64,000 nucleotides of DNA from an uncultured Pelagibacteraceae bacterium (GCA_902576395.1 CACGVB010000004.1:1-64000), one strand, 5' to 3'; shown: positions 46,856 to 57,480, counted from the first letter of the stretch. A program made the numbers and translations. Notes: a model not told the origin generated them from the letters alone.

Positions 46856-47824
46856 TTAAACAACTTCTGATAAAAGAGGTTTTTTAGAAAAAAAACATTT
46901 TATATTATCAACAGCTAACATACTCATAGCTAATCGGGTTTCATGTGTCGCACTACCTACATGAGGAAGAACAAAACAATTTTCTAACTCTAGATATCTC
47001 TTGTCAAGGTTAGGTTCATTGTTGAAAACATCTAATCCAGCTCCATAGATTTTTTTATTTTGTAAAGCTTCAATTAGGGCATCATCATCTACTGTTGATC
47101 CTCTGGAAGTATTTATAAAGACTGAATGTTTTGGAAAATGCTTTAAAATTTCTGAATTAATTATATTTTTAGTTTCTGATGTAGCAGGAGTATGTAAACT
47201 TATATAATCACAATTTGGAAGCATTGATTTTAAATCGGGATAATAAGTGGCACCTTTTTCTAAATCATTAGATAATTTATTTCTATTGTAATAAACTATT
47301 TTCATTTTAAACGCTCTAGCCCTATCTGCAACTATTTGCCCAATCCTTCCCATACCTATTATACCTAAAGTTTTTCCAGTAATTTCATTACCAACCATTA
47401 ATTTAGTTATATCTGGTCTATGATCTTTCCAAGTATTGGACTTAACTAAATTATAAGCCTCACCAATTCTTCTTGAAGAAGCTAAAATTAAAAGGATTGT
47501 TATTTCTGCTACAGCATCATTTAATACATTTGGTGTATTTGAAACCTTGATATTTTTTTCTTTAGCCGATTGTGTATGAATATTATCATACCCAACCCCA
47601 ACATGACCAATAATTTTTAATTTTCCATTTAAATTATCAAAAAAATTTTTATCTAATTTATCAAAACTTGTTGAGATTATACCATCATACTCATTCGCAA
47701 GTTTTATTAATTCTTCATAGGTGTAAGGTTTGTCTTTTAAATTAAGAGTTACATCAAATTCTTTTTTTAATATTTCTTCAGCACCATCAGAAATTTTTCG
47801 AGAAACTAAAATTTTTGGTTTCAT
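46856..47824 (-). CDS. D-2-hydroxyacid dehydrogenase (NAD-binding)
   Basis: GKTLGIIGMGRIGQIVADRA, FINTSRGSTVDDDALIEAL, LPHVGSATHETR. Confidence 0.93.
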   Translation of the reverse strand: MKPKILVSRKISDGAEEILKKEFDVTLNLKDKPYTYEELIKLANEYDGIISTSFDKLDKNFFDNLNGKLKIIGHVGVGYDNIHTQSAKEKNIKVSNTPNVLNDAVAEITILLILASSRRIGEAYNLVKSNTWKDHRPDITKLMVGNEITGKTLGIIGMGRIGQIVADRARAFKMKIVYYNRNKLSNDLEKGATYYPDLKSMLPNCDYISLHTPATSETKNIINSEILKHFPKHSVFINTSRGSTVDDDALIEALQNKKIYGAGLDVFNNEPNLDKRYLELENCFVLPHVGSATHETRLAMSMLAVDNIKCFFSKKPLLSEVV

Positions 47825-49600
47825 CTAATGAGAATTTCTTAGAACACCTTTTGTTTTAGTGATATCTAAATACTGATCTCTTGACATAATACATGCACCG
47901 TCTTCAAGTTGTCCAACATTTGATCTAGATATTTCTTGCCACGGTGTTTGATTTGTAAGTTTTTTTATCCTTTTGTTTTTTCTTCTTTTAATAAACTCAG
48001 ACTTTGTTATTTGAAGATCAACTCTTCTTTTATTAAGATCTATCGTCATTTTATCTCCTGTCTTAACAATAGCTAAATCACCGCCAACAGCAGATTCTGG
48101 TGATACATGAAGAATAGATGGGCTTTCAGAGGTGCCGCTCTGTCTTCCGTCTCCAAGGGTTGGAAGTGCATTAATGCCTTTTTTTAGCAGTCTATCTGGT
48201 GGTTGCATATTAACCACCTCAGCAGAACCAGGGTATCCAACAGGGCCACAGCCTCTTATTATTAAAATTGAATTTTCATCAATATTTAACTTATTGCTAT
48301 TAATCCTATGGTGATAATCCTCTGGACCCTCAAAAACTACTGCTTTACCTTTAAAAACATTTGGGTGCTTAGGATTTGATAGATATCTTTCTCTAAATTC
48401 TTTACTAATTACTGAAGTTTTCATAATTGCTGATGAAAAGAAATTTCCTTTCATAACTAGAAACCCGGCCTTATCAGTCAAATTATCTTTAAATGTTTTA
48501 ATCACATTCCTATCTACATCGATTTTTTTTCTTAAATTTTGCGCAACTGTTTTACCAGTAACAGTAATTAAGTTTTGGTGAATTTTATTATTCTTCATTA
48601 ATTCTTTCATGATTGCTGGTATTCCTCCAGCTCTATAAAAACCTTCCATTAAATGTTCACCTGCAGGTTGGCAGTTTGCTAATAAAGGTATTTTGTGCCC
48701 AAGCTTTTGCCAATTGGATAAATCAAATTTTACACCCATATGCTTTGCGATAGCAATTAAATGTGTAGTACAATTACTGGAAGCTCCTATAGCACTTGCA
48801 ACTATAACTGCATTTTCAAAAGCTTTCTTTGTCATAATTTTTGAAGGAGTTAAATCTTCATGAACCATTTTTACAATTCTAGATCCAGTCTCGAAAGAAA
48901 TTTGTTCTCTTTCTCTATAAGGAGCTGGTATTACTGCACATCCCGGTAAAGACATTCCTAATGCCTCAGCAACAGAATTCATTGATGACGCAGTTCCCAT
49001 TGTATTACAATGACCAGGGCTTGGTGAAGATGCTGCTGCCATATCCATAAATTCCTCGTAATTAATTTCTCCCTTAGCATGCAATCTTCTTGCTTCCCAT
49101 ATAATGGTTCCCGCACCGGCTTTTTTACCTTTATAATTTCCATCAAGCATTGGACCACCAGATAAAACAATTGCAGGAATATTAACTGTTGCAGCTGCCA
49201 TCAATGCCGCTGGGGTAGTTTTATCACATCCAGTTGTAAGTATAACTCCATCAAGCGGGTATCCGTAAAGGATCTCAACCAAAGACAAATATGATAAGTT
49301 TCTGTCCAGCATTGCTGTAGGCTTTTTTCCAGTTTCTTGAATTGGGTGAGTAGGAAATTCCATCGGAATACCGCCTGCTCTTCTAATTCCATCTTTAATT
49401 CTTTTACTTAAATCCAAAAAATGCCTATTACATGGAGATAAATCACTCCCTGATTGGGCTATTCCAATTATTGGATTTCCTGATTGAAGTTCTTTTCTTG
49501 TAAGACCATAATTTAGATATCTTTCTAAATACATGGCTGTCATACCTGGATCTTTTGGATCATCGAACCATTGTTTACTTCTCAAATTCTTCTTTTTCAT
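47825..49600 (-). CDS. IlvD/Edd family dehydratase (sugar-acid dehydratase type)
   Basis: IGIAQSGSDLSPCNRHFLDL, GVILTTGCDKTTPAALMAAATVNIPAIVLSGGPM, GHCNTMGTASSMNS. Confidence 0.92.
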   Translation of the reverse strand: MKKKNLRSKQWFDDPKDPGMTAMYLERYLNYGLTRKELQSGNPIIGIAQSGSDLSPCNRHFLDLSKRIKDGIRRAGGIPMEFPTHPIQETGKKPTAMLDRNLSYLSLVEILYGYPLDGVILTTGCDKTTPAALMAAATVNIPAIVLSGGPMLDGNYKGKKAGAGTIIWEARRLHAKGEINYEEFMDMAAASSPSPGHCNTMGTASSMNSVAEALGMSLPGCAVIPAPYREREQISFETGSRIVKMVHEDLTPSKIMTKKAFENAVIVASAIGASSNCTTHLIAIAKHMGVKFDLSNWQKLGHKIPLLANCQPAGEHLMEGFYRAGGIPAIMKELMKNNKIHQNLITVTGKTVAQNLRKKIDVDRNVIKTFKDNLTDKAGFLVMKGNFFSSAIMKTSVISKEFRERYLSNPKHPNVFKGKAVVFEGPEDYHHRINSNKLNIDENSILIIRGCGPVGYPGSAEVVNMQPPDRLLKKGINALPTLGDGRQSGTSESPSILHVSPESAVGGDLAIVKTGDKMTIDLNKRRVDLQITKSEFIKRRKNKRIKKLTNQTPWQEISRSNVGQLEDGACIMSRDQYLDITKTKGVLRNSH

Positions 49601-49647
49601 AAAATAATAAAATATATTATAGTGATATATAAAACCTAAATTAAAAA

Positions 49648-51153
49648 ATGAATAGTCTAATTGTACTCAATAAAAATGATAATGTAGGAGTAAGTCAATT
49701 TATTATACCTGAAAAAACGAAAATTAACGGTCAAGAGATAAGTACCATTGATCCTATACCATTTGGACACAAAGTTTGTTTAAAACCCATAAACAAAGGT
49801 GATCCTATAATTAAGTATGATCAGATAATTGGATTTGCATCAAAAAATATTACTGCTGGTGAACATGTTCATTCTCATAATTTAGAATTCAAAGAATTTG
49901 ATAGAAAATTTCAAGTAAAAAACAAAAAAACAATTGTTGATGAAAAAGTTGATACCTTTTTCAATGGAATATTAAGGGATAACGGTCAAGTAGCTACAAG
50001 AAATTATATAGGTATCGTTAGTACAGTTAATTGTTCAGCAACTGTTACTAAAATGATTGTTGAAAAAATAAAAAATTCTAACGTTCTAAATGATTATCCA
50101 AATATAGATGGCATAGTTCCAATTACTCACTCAACAGGATGTGGAATGAATACTTTAAGCGAAGGAATGCAAATGTTTCAAAGAACAATTGATGGTTTTA
50201 AGAATCATCCAAATTTTTCTCATGTATTTGTGATAGGCTTAGGTTGTGAATGCGCTCAGGTGAGTTTATTTAATGAGTCTGTAAAAAAACACAATAGAAT
50301 TCATTTTTTAACAATTCAGGATGAAGGTGGAACTAAAAAAATTGTCAAAAAAGTTCTATCGCAAATAAAAAATTTATTACCTGAAGCTAACAAAATTAAG
50401 AGAACCCCTCAATCTGTTAGTCATTTAACTTTGGCTCTTCAATGTGGAGGATCAGATGGATACTCTGGTATTACTGCAAATCCAGCTTTAGGTGTTGCGG
50501 CAGATTTGTTAGTTAAAAAAGGTGGAAGTTCAATATTATCTGAAACTCCTGAAATTTATGGGGCTGAGCATCTTCTAATTAATAGAGCAAACAATCAAGA
50601 AACAGCAGATAAATTAATAGAAAGATTAAAATGGTGGAAAAATTACACTTCAATAAATAATAGCACTATGGACAACAACCCTGCTCCTGGGAACAAACGA
50701 GGAGGCTTAACTACTATACTTGAAAAGTCACTGGGTGCAGTTGCAAAAGGTGGTAAATCAATTCTAGAAGATGTGCTTGAGTATGCAGAACCATTAAAAA
50801 ATAAAGGTTTTAACTTTATGGACTCTCCAGGGTATGACCCAGTGTCAGTAACAGGTCAAGTTGCTTCAGGTGCAAATGTAATTTGTTTTACAACTGGCAG
50901 AGGTTCATGTTTTGGATGCAAACCTGTTCCAAGTTTAAAATTATCTACAAATACTGCGATGTATGAAAAAATGGAAGAAGATATGGATATAAATTGTGGG
51001 ACTATTGCAGAAGGTAAAGAAGATATTGAAAAAGTTGGAAATAGAATATTTGATCTAGTTGTAAACACTGCTTCAGGAAATAAATCGAAAAGTGAAATTA
51101 ATGGCTACGGTGATGAGGAGTTTAATCCTTGGCAAGTAGGCGTAGTAATGTAA
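49648..51153 (+). CDS. UxaA family dehydratase (altronate/galactarate dehydratase-like), SAF domain fused to catalytic domain
   Basis: HKVCLKPINKGDPIIKYDQIIGFA; HSTGCGMNT; LALQCGGSDGYSGITANPALGVAADLLV; CFTTGRGSCFGCKPVPSLKLSTN. Confidence 0.9.
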   Translation: MNSLIVLNKNDNVGVSQFIIPEKTKINGQEISTIDPIPFGHKVCLKPINKGDPIIKYDQIIGFASKNITAGEHVHSHNLEFKEFDRKFQVKNKKTIVDEKVDTFFNGILRDNGQVATRNYIGIVSTVNCSATVTKMIVEKIKNSNVLNDYPNIDGIVPITHSTGCGMNTLSEGMQMFQRTIDGFKNHPNFSHVFVIGLGCECAQVSLFNESVKKHNRIHFLTIQDEGGTKKIVKKVLSQIKNLLPEANKIKRTPQSVSHLTLALQCGGSDGYSGITANPALGVAADLLVKKGGSSILSETPEIYGAEHLLINRANNQETADKLIERLKWWKNYTSINNSTMDNNPAPGNKRGGLTTILEKSLGAVAKGGKSILEDVLEYAEPLKNKGFNFMDSPGYDPVSVTGQVASGANVICFTTGRGSCFGCKPVPSLKLSTNTAMYEKMEEDMDINCGTIAEGKEDIEKVGNRIFDLVVNTASGNKSKSEINGYGDEEFNPWQVGVVM

Positions 51154-51209
51154 CCTTTTGATAAATATTTCATAAATTATCATGTCAAAAAAATCAAAAA
51201 GCCTCTTTA

Positions 51210-52073
51210 ATGAAGGTTATTTTTCTATCCGCTTCAGGTTTTTTTTTATTTGTATGTATGGACTCAACCGCAAAATATTTAGGAAATGTTATGCCTGTTA
51301 CACAAGCTGTATGGGGAAGATTTTTTTTTCACTTTATTGCTCTTTGCGTCTATTTCTTAATCTTTAAGCCGAAGCTAAATTTAACTAGAAATTTTAAAAT
51401 TCAAATTATTAGATCATTATTAATGGTTACAGCAACATTTTTTATGTTCAACTCATTGCAAAGATTTGATTTGGTTGACATATATGTCGTTTTTTTTAGT
51501 GCTCCATTAATTGTTTCACTTTTATCAGCATACTTTTTAAAAGATATATTGTCTCCAAGAGGTACAATTTTGATGTTGCTGAGTTTTGGATCAATTATTT
51601 ATGCTCTAGGACCCAGTATGAAAGTGTTATCACTAGAATTAATCTTTCCTATTGTGCCACCACTGTGTTGGGCACTTTATCAATTTTTTACAAAACTTAT
51701 TTCTGGCAACAATGAGCCATTCACAGCAGTTTTTTATACTGCTGTAACTGGAGCTTTGATATTTACAATTTATATTTCATTTAATTGGGTTCCAATTGAA
51801 GATAATATTTATTGGATTGGTTTAGTTGCTATGGGAATTTTTGGTTTTATAAGTCATTTTATAATTATTTATGCAATTCAATTATCTAATTTATCATTTG
51901 TAACTAATTTTCAATATTCACAATTATTATGGTCAACAATAATCAACTTTCTAATTTTCGGAGTGCCTGCAGATATAAGTAAAATAATAGGACTTATTGG
52001 AATTATAATTTTTGGAGTTTTGTTTATTAGAGTTGAAGGATCAAAAAAGATAAAAAAATTAAGTAATATTTGA
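51210..52073 (+). CDS. EamA/DMT-family transporter
   Basis: Ten hydrophobic segments; AVWGRFFFHFIAL; YFLKDILSPRGTILMLLSFGS. Confidence 0.85.
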   Translation: MKVIFLSASGFFLFVCMDSTAKYLGNVMPVTQAVWGRFFFHFIALCVYFLIFKPKLNLTRNFKIQIIRSLLMVTATFFMFNSLQRFDLVDIYVVFFSAPLIVSLLSAYFLKDILSPRGTILMLLSFGSIIYALGPSMKVLSLELIFPIVPPLCWALYQFFTKLISGNNEPFTAVFYTAVTGALIFTIYISFNWVPIEDNIYWIGLVAMGIFGFISHFIIIYAIQLSNLSFVTNFQYSQLLWSTIINFLIFGVPADISKIIGLIGIIIFGVLFIRVEGSKKIKKLSNI

Positions 52074-52766
52074 CTTATTTTTCAACAAAAAAGCATAGTT
52101 GTGGTTTGATATAAATTTAAAATTTTTACTTAATTTTTTGTAGATATTCGATTTAACAAAATAATTTTTATAATAATTTTTTTTTTTTATATTTGGTTCT
52201 TTAAATTCCCATCCAAAAACTTCTTGAGGCAAAAGCTCAATACATAAAAACTTACAATTTAAACTTTCGAAGTCTGATTTTAAAATAATTTTACTATCAA
52301 GACTTTCACAATCCATTTTCAAAAAATCCAATTTTTTAATATCATATATTTCTCTAATTTTTTTTAATGTTAATACATTTACGTATCTAAAAAATTTATT
52401 TCTCCTACCAATTTTTTTTATATGGGTTTTATCTAAACTTGAAACTGTAGAAATATTTTTTTCAAAGTAAGCTTTTTGTTTACCATTTTTTAAGGATATA
52501 CCTATATTAAGGTTTAAATCATTTGGTCTCAATATTTTAAAAAGATCTATGCTTTCTCTTGAAATATCTATGTTGATACCATGCCAACCACTTTTATATA
52601 AAAGTGCAGTATGTGAGTCTTTAAATGGATGATAGCATCCTATATCTAAATAATTTCCCTTTTTTGACGATTTTAATATTATTTTAGGTATTTTTGTTAC
52701 TCCATCAGAATTATAACCAAGCCTTATAAAGTCTTTAATTAATTTCAGATAAAGTTTAAGTTTCAT
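52059..52766 (-). CDS. FkbM-like methyltransferase
   Basis: YLDIGCYHPFKDSHTALLYKSGWHGINIDI; KLDFLKMDCESLDSKII. Confidence 0.75.
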   Translation of the reverse strand: MKLKLYLKLIKDFIRLGYNSDGVTKIPKIILKSSKKGNYLDIGCYHPFKDSHTALLYKSGWHGINIDISRESIDLFKILRPNDLNLNIGISLKNGKQKAYFEKNISTVSSLDKTHIKKIGRRNKFFRYVNVLTLKKIREIYDIKKLDFLKMDCESLDSKIILKSDFESLNCKFLCIELLPQEVFGWEFKEPNIKKKNYYKNYFVKSNIYKKLSKNFKFISNHNYAFLLKNKSNIT

Positions 52767-52773
52767 AAATATC

Positions 52774-53811
52774 TCATAATTTAATTTTTTTTCCTAAATT
52801 TGCACTTTTTAAGATAGCATCAAATATCTTAAGCGAAATCAAACCATCTTCACCTGTTACTTTTGGTTTAATTTTTTTTTTAACCACTTTTGAAAAATGA
52901 TCAATTTGATTAACAAGTGTTTCGTTACTTTTCTTTATTTTGATTTTTTTCGAATCAATAAAGTTCCACCAATTTCTCTCTTTTTTATAATACCAAATAC
53001 TAGTATTTGGAAATTTTATTGATCCTTTAGTTCCGCCGATAAAATATGAAGACTGATTGGTAATTGGGTATGCAGGATTTTCTGCAGCAGTAAGTTCATA
53101 ACTCCAAGGAGACACTATTGTATCTGAGATATTTATCGTACATAAAGCTCCAGATTTGAATATAAGATTAACAGAAGCCGTATCTTCTACTTTATACTTT
53201 CTTATTTTATTTGACGTAAATGCTTGAACATAAGTAATCGGTCCAAGCAGGTAACATATCATATCTAGATCATGAACTAAGTTAATTCCCAGAGGACCTC
53301 CTCCCTTAGAGGTTCTCCAATTTTCTTTAAAATATTTTTTGTGCTTATATATCCAAAAAAGTATATTTGCAGAAACTATCCTTCCTAATTTGCCTGATTT
53401 AATTACAGTTTTAACAACATTAATAATTGAGTTATGCCTTCTATGATAACCAATTAACAAAGGTGTCCTAAATATCTTAGCTGCTTTAATAATTTTTTTT
53501 GCAGAAGTTATTTTATCTGAAATAGGTTTTTCTAAAAGTACGGGAATTTTTGATTTTAAAAATTTTATTGTATGTTTTTCATGTAAACTATTTGGTGTTG
53601 CAATAATCACTGCATCTGGTTTGTTTTCTTTTATTAAATACTCAATATTATTATAGACAGGAACCTTTAACTTTTTTACTAATTCAATCTCGTACTTTTT
53701 AATTTCTACAATTGAGTGTAAAATACAAAGCTTTGATTTTTTTATTGCTTTAATATGTTGTTGACCCATAAGGCCAATACCAACAACTGAAATTTTTATC
53801 TTTTTATGCAC
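52774..53811 (-). CDS. Gfo/Idh/MocA family oxidoreductase
   Basis: ISVVGIGLMGQQHIKAI, VLLEKPISDKI; GTG at 53811 (VHKKIKISVVG) avoids the overlap implied by the longer track ORF to 53865. Confidence 0.88.
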   Translation of the reverse strand: MHKKIKISVVGIGLMGQQHIKAIKKSKLCILHSIVEIKKYEIELVKKLKVPVYNNIEYLIKENKPDAVIIATPNSLHEKHTIKFLKSKIPVLLEKPISDKITSAKKIIKAAKIFRTPLLIGYHRRHNSIINVVKTVIKSGKLGRIVSANILFWIYKHKKYFKENWRTSKGGGPLGINLVHDLDMICYLLGPITYVQAFTSNKIRKYKVEDTASVNLIFKSGALCTINISDTIVSPWSYELTAAENPAYPITNQSSYFIGGTKGSIKFPNTSIWYYKKERNWWNFIDSKKIKIKKSNETLVNQIDHFSKVVKKKIKPKVTGEDGLISLKIFDAILKSANLGKKIKL

Positions 53812-53822
53812 AAATTTAGATC

Positions 53823-54584
53823 TTAGGTAATACCAGCATCTATTATAAAGTTTTGTTTGGTGCACCCCGATGATACATCAGATGAAAGATGTACAACTAA
53901 ACTGGCTACGTCACCAGGCTTAAGTTGTCTCTTCAAACATTGTTTATCAAGAATAAATTTTTTATACTTTGGAGTTAGCCAATGCTTTATTTGTCTTTCT
54001 GTAGCAATTGATCCAGGAGTAACTGAGTTGCATCTAATATTATATTTACCAAATTCTCTCGCAAAAGATCTAGTCAGACCAATAACAGCAGACTTTGCTG
54101 TCTCATAAGCAACTTTATCACCCTCACCCAACATCCATGAAACTGAACTTAAATTTACTATAGCTCCACCTTTATTTTTAATCATTCCTTTTAAAACTGC
54201 TTTAATTGTAAAGAAAAAATGTTTTAAATTCACATCCATTCTATTATTCCAATATTTTTCATCTACTTGATCTGTGGAGTGTCTGTCATCATTAGCTGCA
54301 TTATTTATTAAAATATCGATAGGACCTTTTGATTTAATTATTTTTTGAATGATAGTTTGTAATTTTTTAATTTTAATAAGATTACATTCAATAAAATGAG
54401 GTGCTTTAAGACCTTTTTTTTTAAGATCTTTAATTAATTTATTTGATTCTTTTCTATTTATATCAACGAAATATACATCGCATTCCTGTTCACAAAAATG
54501 TTCAACTATTGAAGCTCCAATTCCTGAGCCACCTCCAGTAATAAAAACTTTTTTATTTTTTAAGTCAAAATATTTTACTTTCAT
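53823..54584 (-). CDS. short-chain dehydrogenase/reductase (SDR)
   Basis: VFITGGGSGIGASIVEHF, NNAANDDRHSTDQVDEKYWNNRMDVN, YETAKSAVIGLTRSFA. Confidence 0.9.
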   Translation of the reverse strand: MKVKYFDLKNKKVFITGGGSGIGASIVEHFCEQECDVYFVDINRKESNKLIKDLKKKGLKAPHFIECNLIKIKKLQTIIQKIIKSKGPIDILINNAANDDRHSTDQVDEKYWNNRMDVNLKHFFFTIKAVLKGMIKNKGGAIVNLSSVSWMLGEGDKVAYETAKSAVIGLTRSFAREFGKYNIRCNSVTPGSIATERQIKHWLTPKYKKFILDKQCLKRQLKPGDVASLVVHLSSDVSSGCTKQNFIIDAGIT

Positions 54585-55679
54585 TTAAATTCTATCCTCT
54601 GTTTTAGCATCAAACAATGAAATTTGGGTTAAATCAAAGAATAATTTTGTATTTTTTGATAGATCTATTTTTACTGTTGATGGAAACTTAGCTAAAACCT
54701 CTTGATTTTCAAAATTAAAAGTCATTATCTGTTCATGTCCAATATATTCACTTAAATCTGCTCTTAAATTAATCTCAAAATCCTCTTCATTAGATTTTTT
54801 AAAAAATATATGTTCTGGTCTTATTCCAAAAAAAACCTCTTTATTATCTAAATTAGATTTTTCTTTAAAATCATATCCATTTATCGGAATTTCGATATTT
54901 GATCCATGGGTAATAAATGAAACTTTATTTGAACTCTTTTTTAGATTGCCTTTTATTAAATTCATTGATGGAGAACCTATGAAGTCTGCCACAAAAGTAT
55001 TACTAGGTTTATTATAAATATTTTCAGGTGTATCATTTTGCTGAATTACACCATGATTCATAATTGCAATATTTGTACCTAAGCTCATAGCTTCTGTTTG
55101 ATCGTGCGTTACATAAACTACTGTTGTTTTAAGTTGCTGATGAAGTTTTTTAATTTCTCGTCTCATCTCAACTCTTAACTTTGCATCTAAATTTGATAAA
55201 GGTTCATCAAATAAAAATATTCTTGGTTCTCTCACTAGCGCTCTTCCTATTGCAACACGCTGTCTCTGTCCGCCCGATAATTGTGATGGCTTTCTCTCTA
55301 ACAAAGCATCTACTTGTAAAAATTTTGATACTTTTTCCAATTGCTCTTCGATTTTCTCCTTTGAAACTTTAGCTTGTTTAAGACCAAAGATCATATTTTC
55401 ACGTACATTCATAGATGGATATAAAGCATAAGATTGAAATACCATTGCAATATTTCGGTCTTTTGGCTCTACTTTACTTACATTGTAATCATCTATGTGA
55501 ACATTTCCTTCATTAATAGTTTCTAATCCTGCAATAATGTTTAACAAGGTTGATTTTCCACATCCAGAAGGTCCTAAAAGAACTAAGAAATTACCTTCAT
55601 CTATCTCTAAATTAATTTTCCTTAAAACCTCAGTTGATCCAAAGTTCTTTGATAATTCTTCTATTTTTAATGTTTTCAT
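54585..55679 (-). CDS. sugar ABC transporter ATP-binding protein (MalK/UgpC type)
   Basis: GPSGCGKSTLLNIIAGLE, LSGGQRQRVAIGRALV, FLFDEPLSNLDAKLR. Confidence 0.93.
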   Translation of the reverse strand: MKTLKIEELSKNFGSTEVLRKINLEIDEGNFLVLLGPSGCGKSTLLNIIAGLETINEGNVHIDDYNVSKVEPKDRNIAMVFQSYALYPSMNVRENMIFGLKQAKVSKEKIEEQLEKVSKFLQVDALLERKPSQLSGGQRQRVAIGRALVREPRIFLFDEPLSNLDAKLRVEMRREIKKLHQQLKTTVVYVTHDQTEAMSLGTNIAIMNHGVIQQNDTPENIYNKPSNTFVADFIGSPSMNLIKGNLKKSSNKVSFITHGSNIEIPINGYDFKEKSNLDNKEVFFGIRPEHIFFKKSNEEDFEINLRADLSEYIGHEQIMTFNFENQEVLAKFPSTVKIDLSKNTKLFFDLTQISLFDAKTEDRI

Positions 55680-55681
55680 CC

Positions 55682-56584
55682 CTATCCTTTTACTGCTCCT
55701 GAAGTTAATCCTCTAATAAAATATTTACCTGCTAGAACATACACAATAAGTGTTGGAATTCCTGCAATAATAGCAGATGCCATATCCACATTATATTCTT
55801 TAACACTAGTGCTTGATAAAACCATATTGTTTAAAGCAACTTGTATTGGAGCTGCCTCTCCAAATGAAAATGTTGAGCCAAATAAAAAGTCGTTCCAAAT
55901 TTGTGTGAATTGCCAGATTATTGTTACTACTATAATTGGAGTTGATACTGGAAGTAAAATTTTAAAAAATATTTTAAAAAACCCTGCCCCATCTATTCTA
56001 GCAGCTTTTACTAATTCAGAAGGAATAGAAACATAAAAATTTCTAAAAAATAAAGTTGTAAAGGGAATACCATAAACTGTATGGACCAAAACAAGTCCAA
56101 TTACAGAATTAGATATTCCTAGAACTCCAAGAGTTCTAGCCATGGGTAATAAGATAGCTTGATAAGGAATAAAACAACCAAATAATAAGAAAAGGAAAAC
56201 CCATTTGTCTCCCTTAAACCTCCATTTTGTTAAAACATATCCAGCCATCGCACCAATAAAAGTAGAAAAGAATACTGCTGGAACAACCATTTTAATTGAA
56301 TTCCAAAAATATGGTTTTAAGAAAGTATCACCTGCACCATATCCTCTTCCACCCCATGCAACTAACCAAGAATCAAAATTTAATCCACTTGGCCAAGTTA
56401 GAAGTGTTCCTTGACGGATTTCTTCCATTGTTTTTAATGAAGTAACAACCATTACATACAAGGGAAAAATAAAATACAAAGCAAAAATTACTAAAACAAA
56501 ATATAAAAACCATCTCAAAAACATATTTGTATATTTAGATTTTTGTTCAAGCTGTTTATATGAAGAGTGAGTTTTATCTTGCAT
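55682..56584 (-). CDS. sugar ABC transporter permease (MalG-like)
   Basis: PLYVMVVTSLKTMEEIRQG, EAA-type loop ELVKAARIDGAGFFKIFFKILLPVSTP. Confidence 0.92.
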   Translation of the reverse strand: MQDKTHSSYKQLEQKSKYTNMFLRWFLYFVLVIFALYFIFPLYVMVVTSLKTMEEIRQGTLLTWPSGLNFDSWLVAWGGRGYGAGDTFLKPYFWNSIKMVVPAVFFSTFIGAMAGYVLTKWRFKGDKWVFLFLLFGCFIPYQAILLPMARTLGVLGISNSVIGLVLVHTVYGIPFTTLFFRNFYVSIPSELVKAARIDGAGFFKIFFKILLPVSTPIIVVTIIWQFTQIWNDFLFGSTFSFGEAAPIQVALNNMVLSSTSVKEYNVDMASAIIAGIPTLIVYVLAGKYFIRGLTSGAVKG

Positions 56585-57449
56585 TTTCTCTCCTCAATTC
56601 AGAATATAAATAAGGTATAATCACAGCTGCTACTGCCATAAACATCATCATCGCACTCGCTGCTGACAAACCAACTTGACTTTTGTGAAATGCAGTTTGT
56701 GTCATATATAATGCAGGCATGGTTGTAGATATACCCGGACCACCCTGGGTTAACGCAACAATAAGATCATAACTTTTAATTGATATATGAACCAAAATTA
56801 CAAAACTTGTAAAAAAAACTGGTCTCATCATTGGTAGTAGAATTTTCCAATAAACTGTAAATAAATTTGCGCCATCTATTTTGGCTGCTTTAACGATTTC
56901 ATCTTCAACTGATCTTAACCCAGCTAGAAATAATGCCATTACAAATCCTGCAGATTGCCAAACACCTGCAATCACAATGGTGTAGATGGCCATTTCTCGA
57001 TTGACCAACCAATCAAAAGTAAAGTTTTCAAATCCCCAATCGATAAACATTTTTTGGATACCAAGGGTTGGGTTTAAAATCCATTTCCAAGCTGTTCCTG
57101 TAACGATAAATGATAAAGCCATAGGATATAGATAAATAGTTCTAAGGACACCTTCCGCCCTAATTTTTTGATCTAGAAATATTGCAAGAATAATTCCAAT
57201 CACAACACAAAAAATTAAGAATAAAGCTGTGAAAATAAGAAGATTATCAACTGCAATAAGCCATTTTCTAGAACCCCAAAGTTTAACATATTGACCTACT
57301 CCCCAAAGTTCATATTTGGGCAAGATTTTAGAATTTGTAAAAGATATATATAAGGTCCAAAGTACAAAACCATAGACAAACCAACCAATTAATCCAACAG
57401 CTGGAGCCATTACGATTTTAGGTAGGTTTTTTTCTAGCCACTTGAGCAT
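56574..57449 (-). CDS. sugar ABC transporter permease (MalF-like)
   Basis: VEDEIVKAAKIDGANLFTVYWKILLPMMRPVFF; overlaps next permease by 11 bp. Confidence 0.92.
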   Translation of the reverse strand: MLKWLEKNLPKIVMAPAVGLIGWFVYGFVLWTLYISFTNSKILPKYELWGVGQYVKLWGSRKWLIAVDNLLIFTALFLIFCVVIGIILAIFLDQKIRAEGVLRTIYLYPMALSFIVTGTAWKWILNPTLGIQKMFIDWGFENFTFDWLVNREMAIYTIVIAGVWQSAGFVMALFLAGLRSVEDEIVKAAKIDGANLFTVYWKILLPMMRPVFFTSFVILVHISIKSYDLIVALTQGGPGISTTMPALYMTQTAFHKSQVGLSAASAMMMFMAVAAVIIPYLYSELRRENAR

Positions 57450-57480
57450 TATAAATATTTTCTAATTTTGATTAAAAAAA

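Noticed and set aside
49648-51153. UxaA-family protein as a sulfolactate sulfo-lyase (SuyAB fusion) linked to the HpsN-like gene
   Set aside because: It is about 40 kb away and embedded in a sugar-acid cluster; motifs do not let me separate SuyAB from altronate/galactarate dehydratases, so the neighbourhood call is preferred.
53811-53865. Overlap of the Gfo/Idh/MocA ORF with the SDR gene
   Set aside because: Probably a start-site artefact: a GTG at 53811 gives VHKKIKISVVGIGLMG, the expected N-terminus, without overlap.
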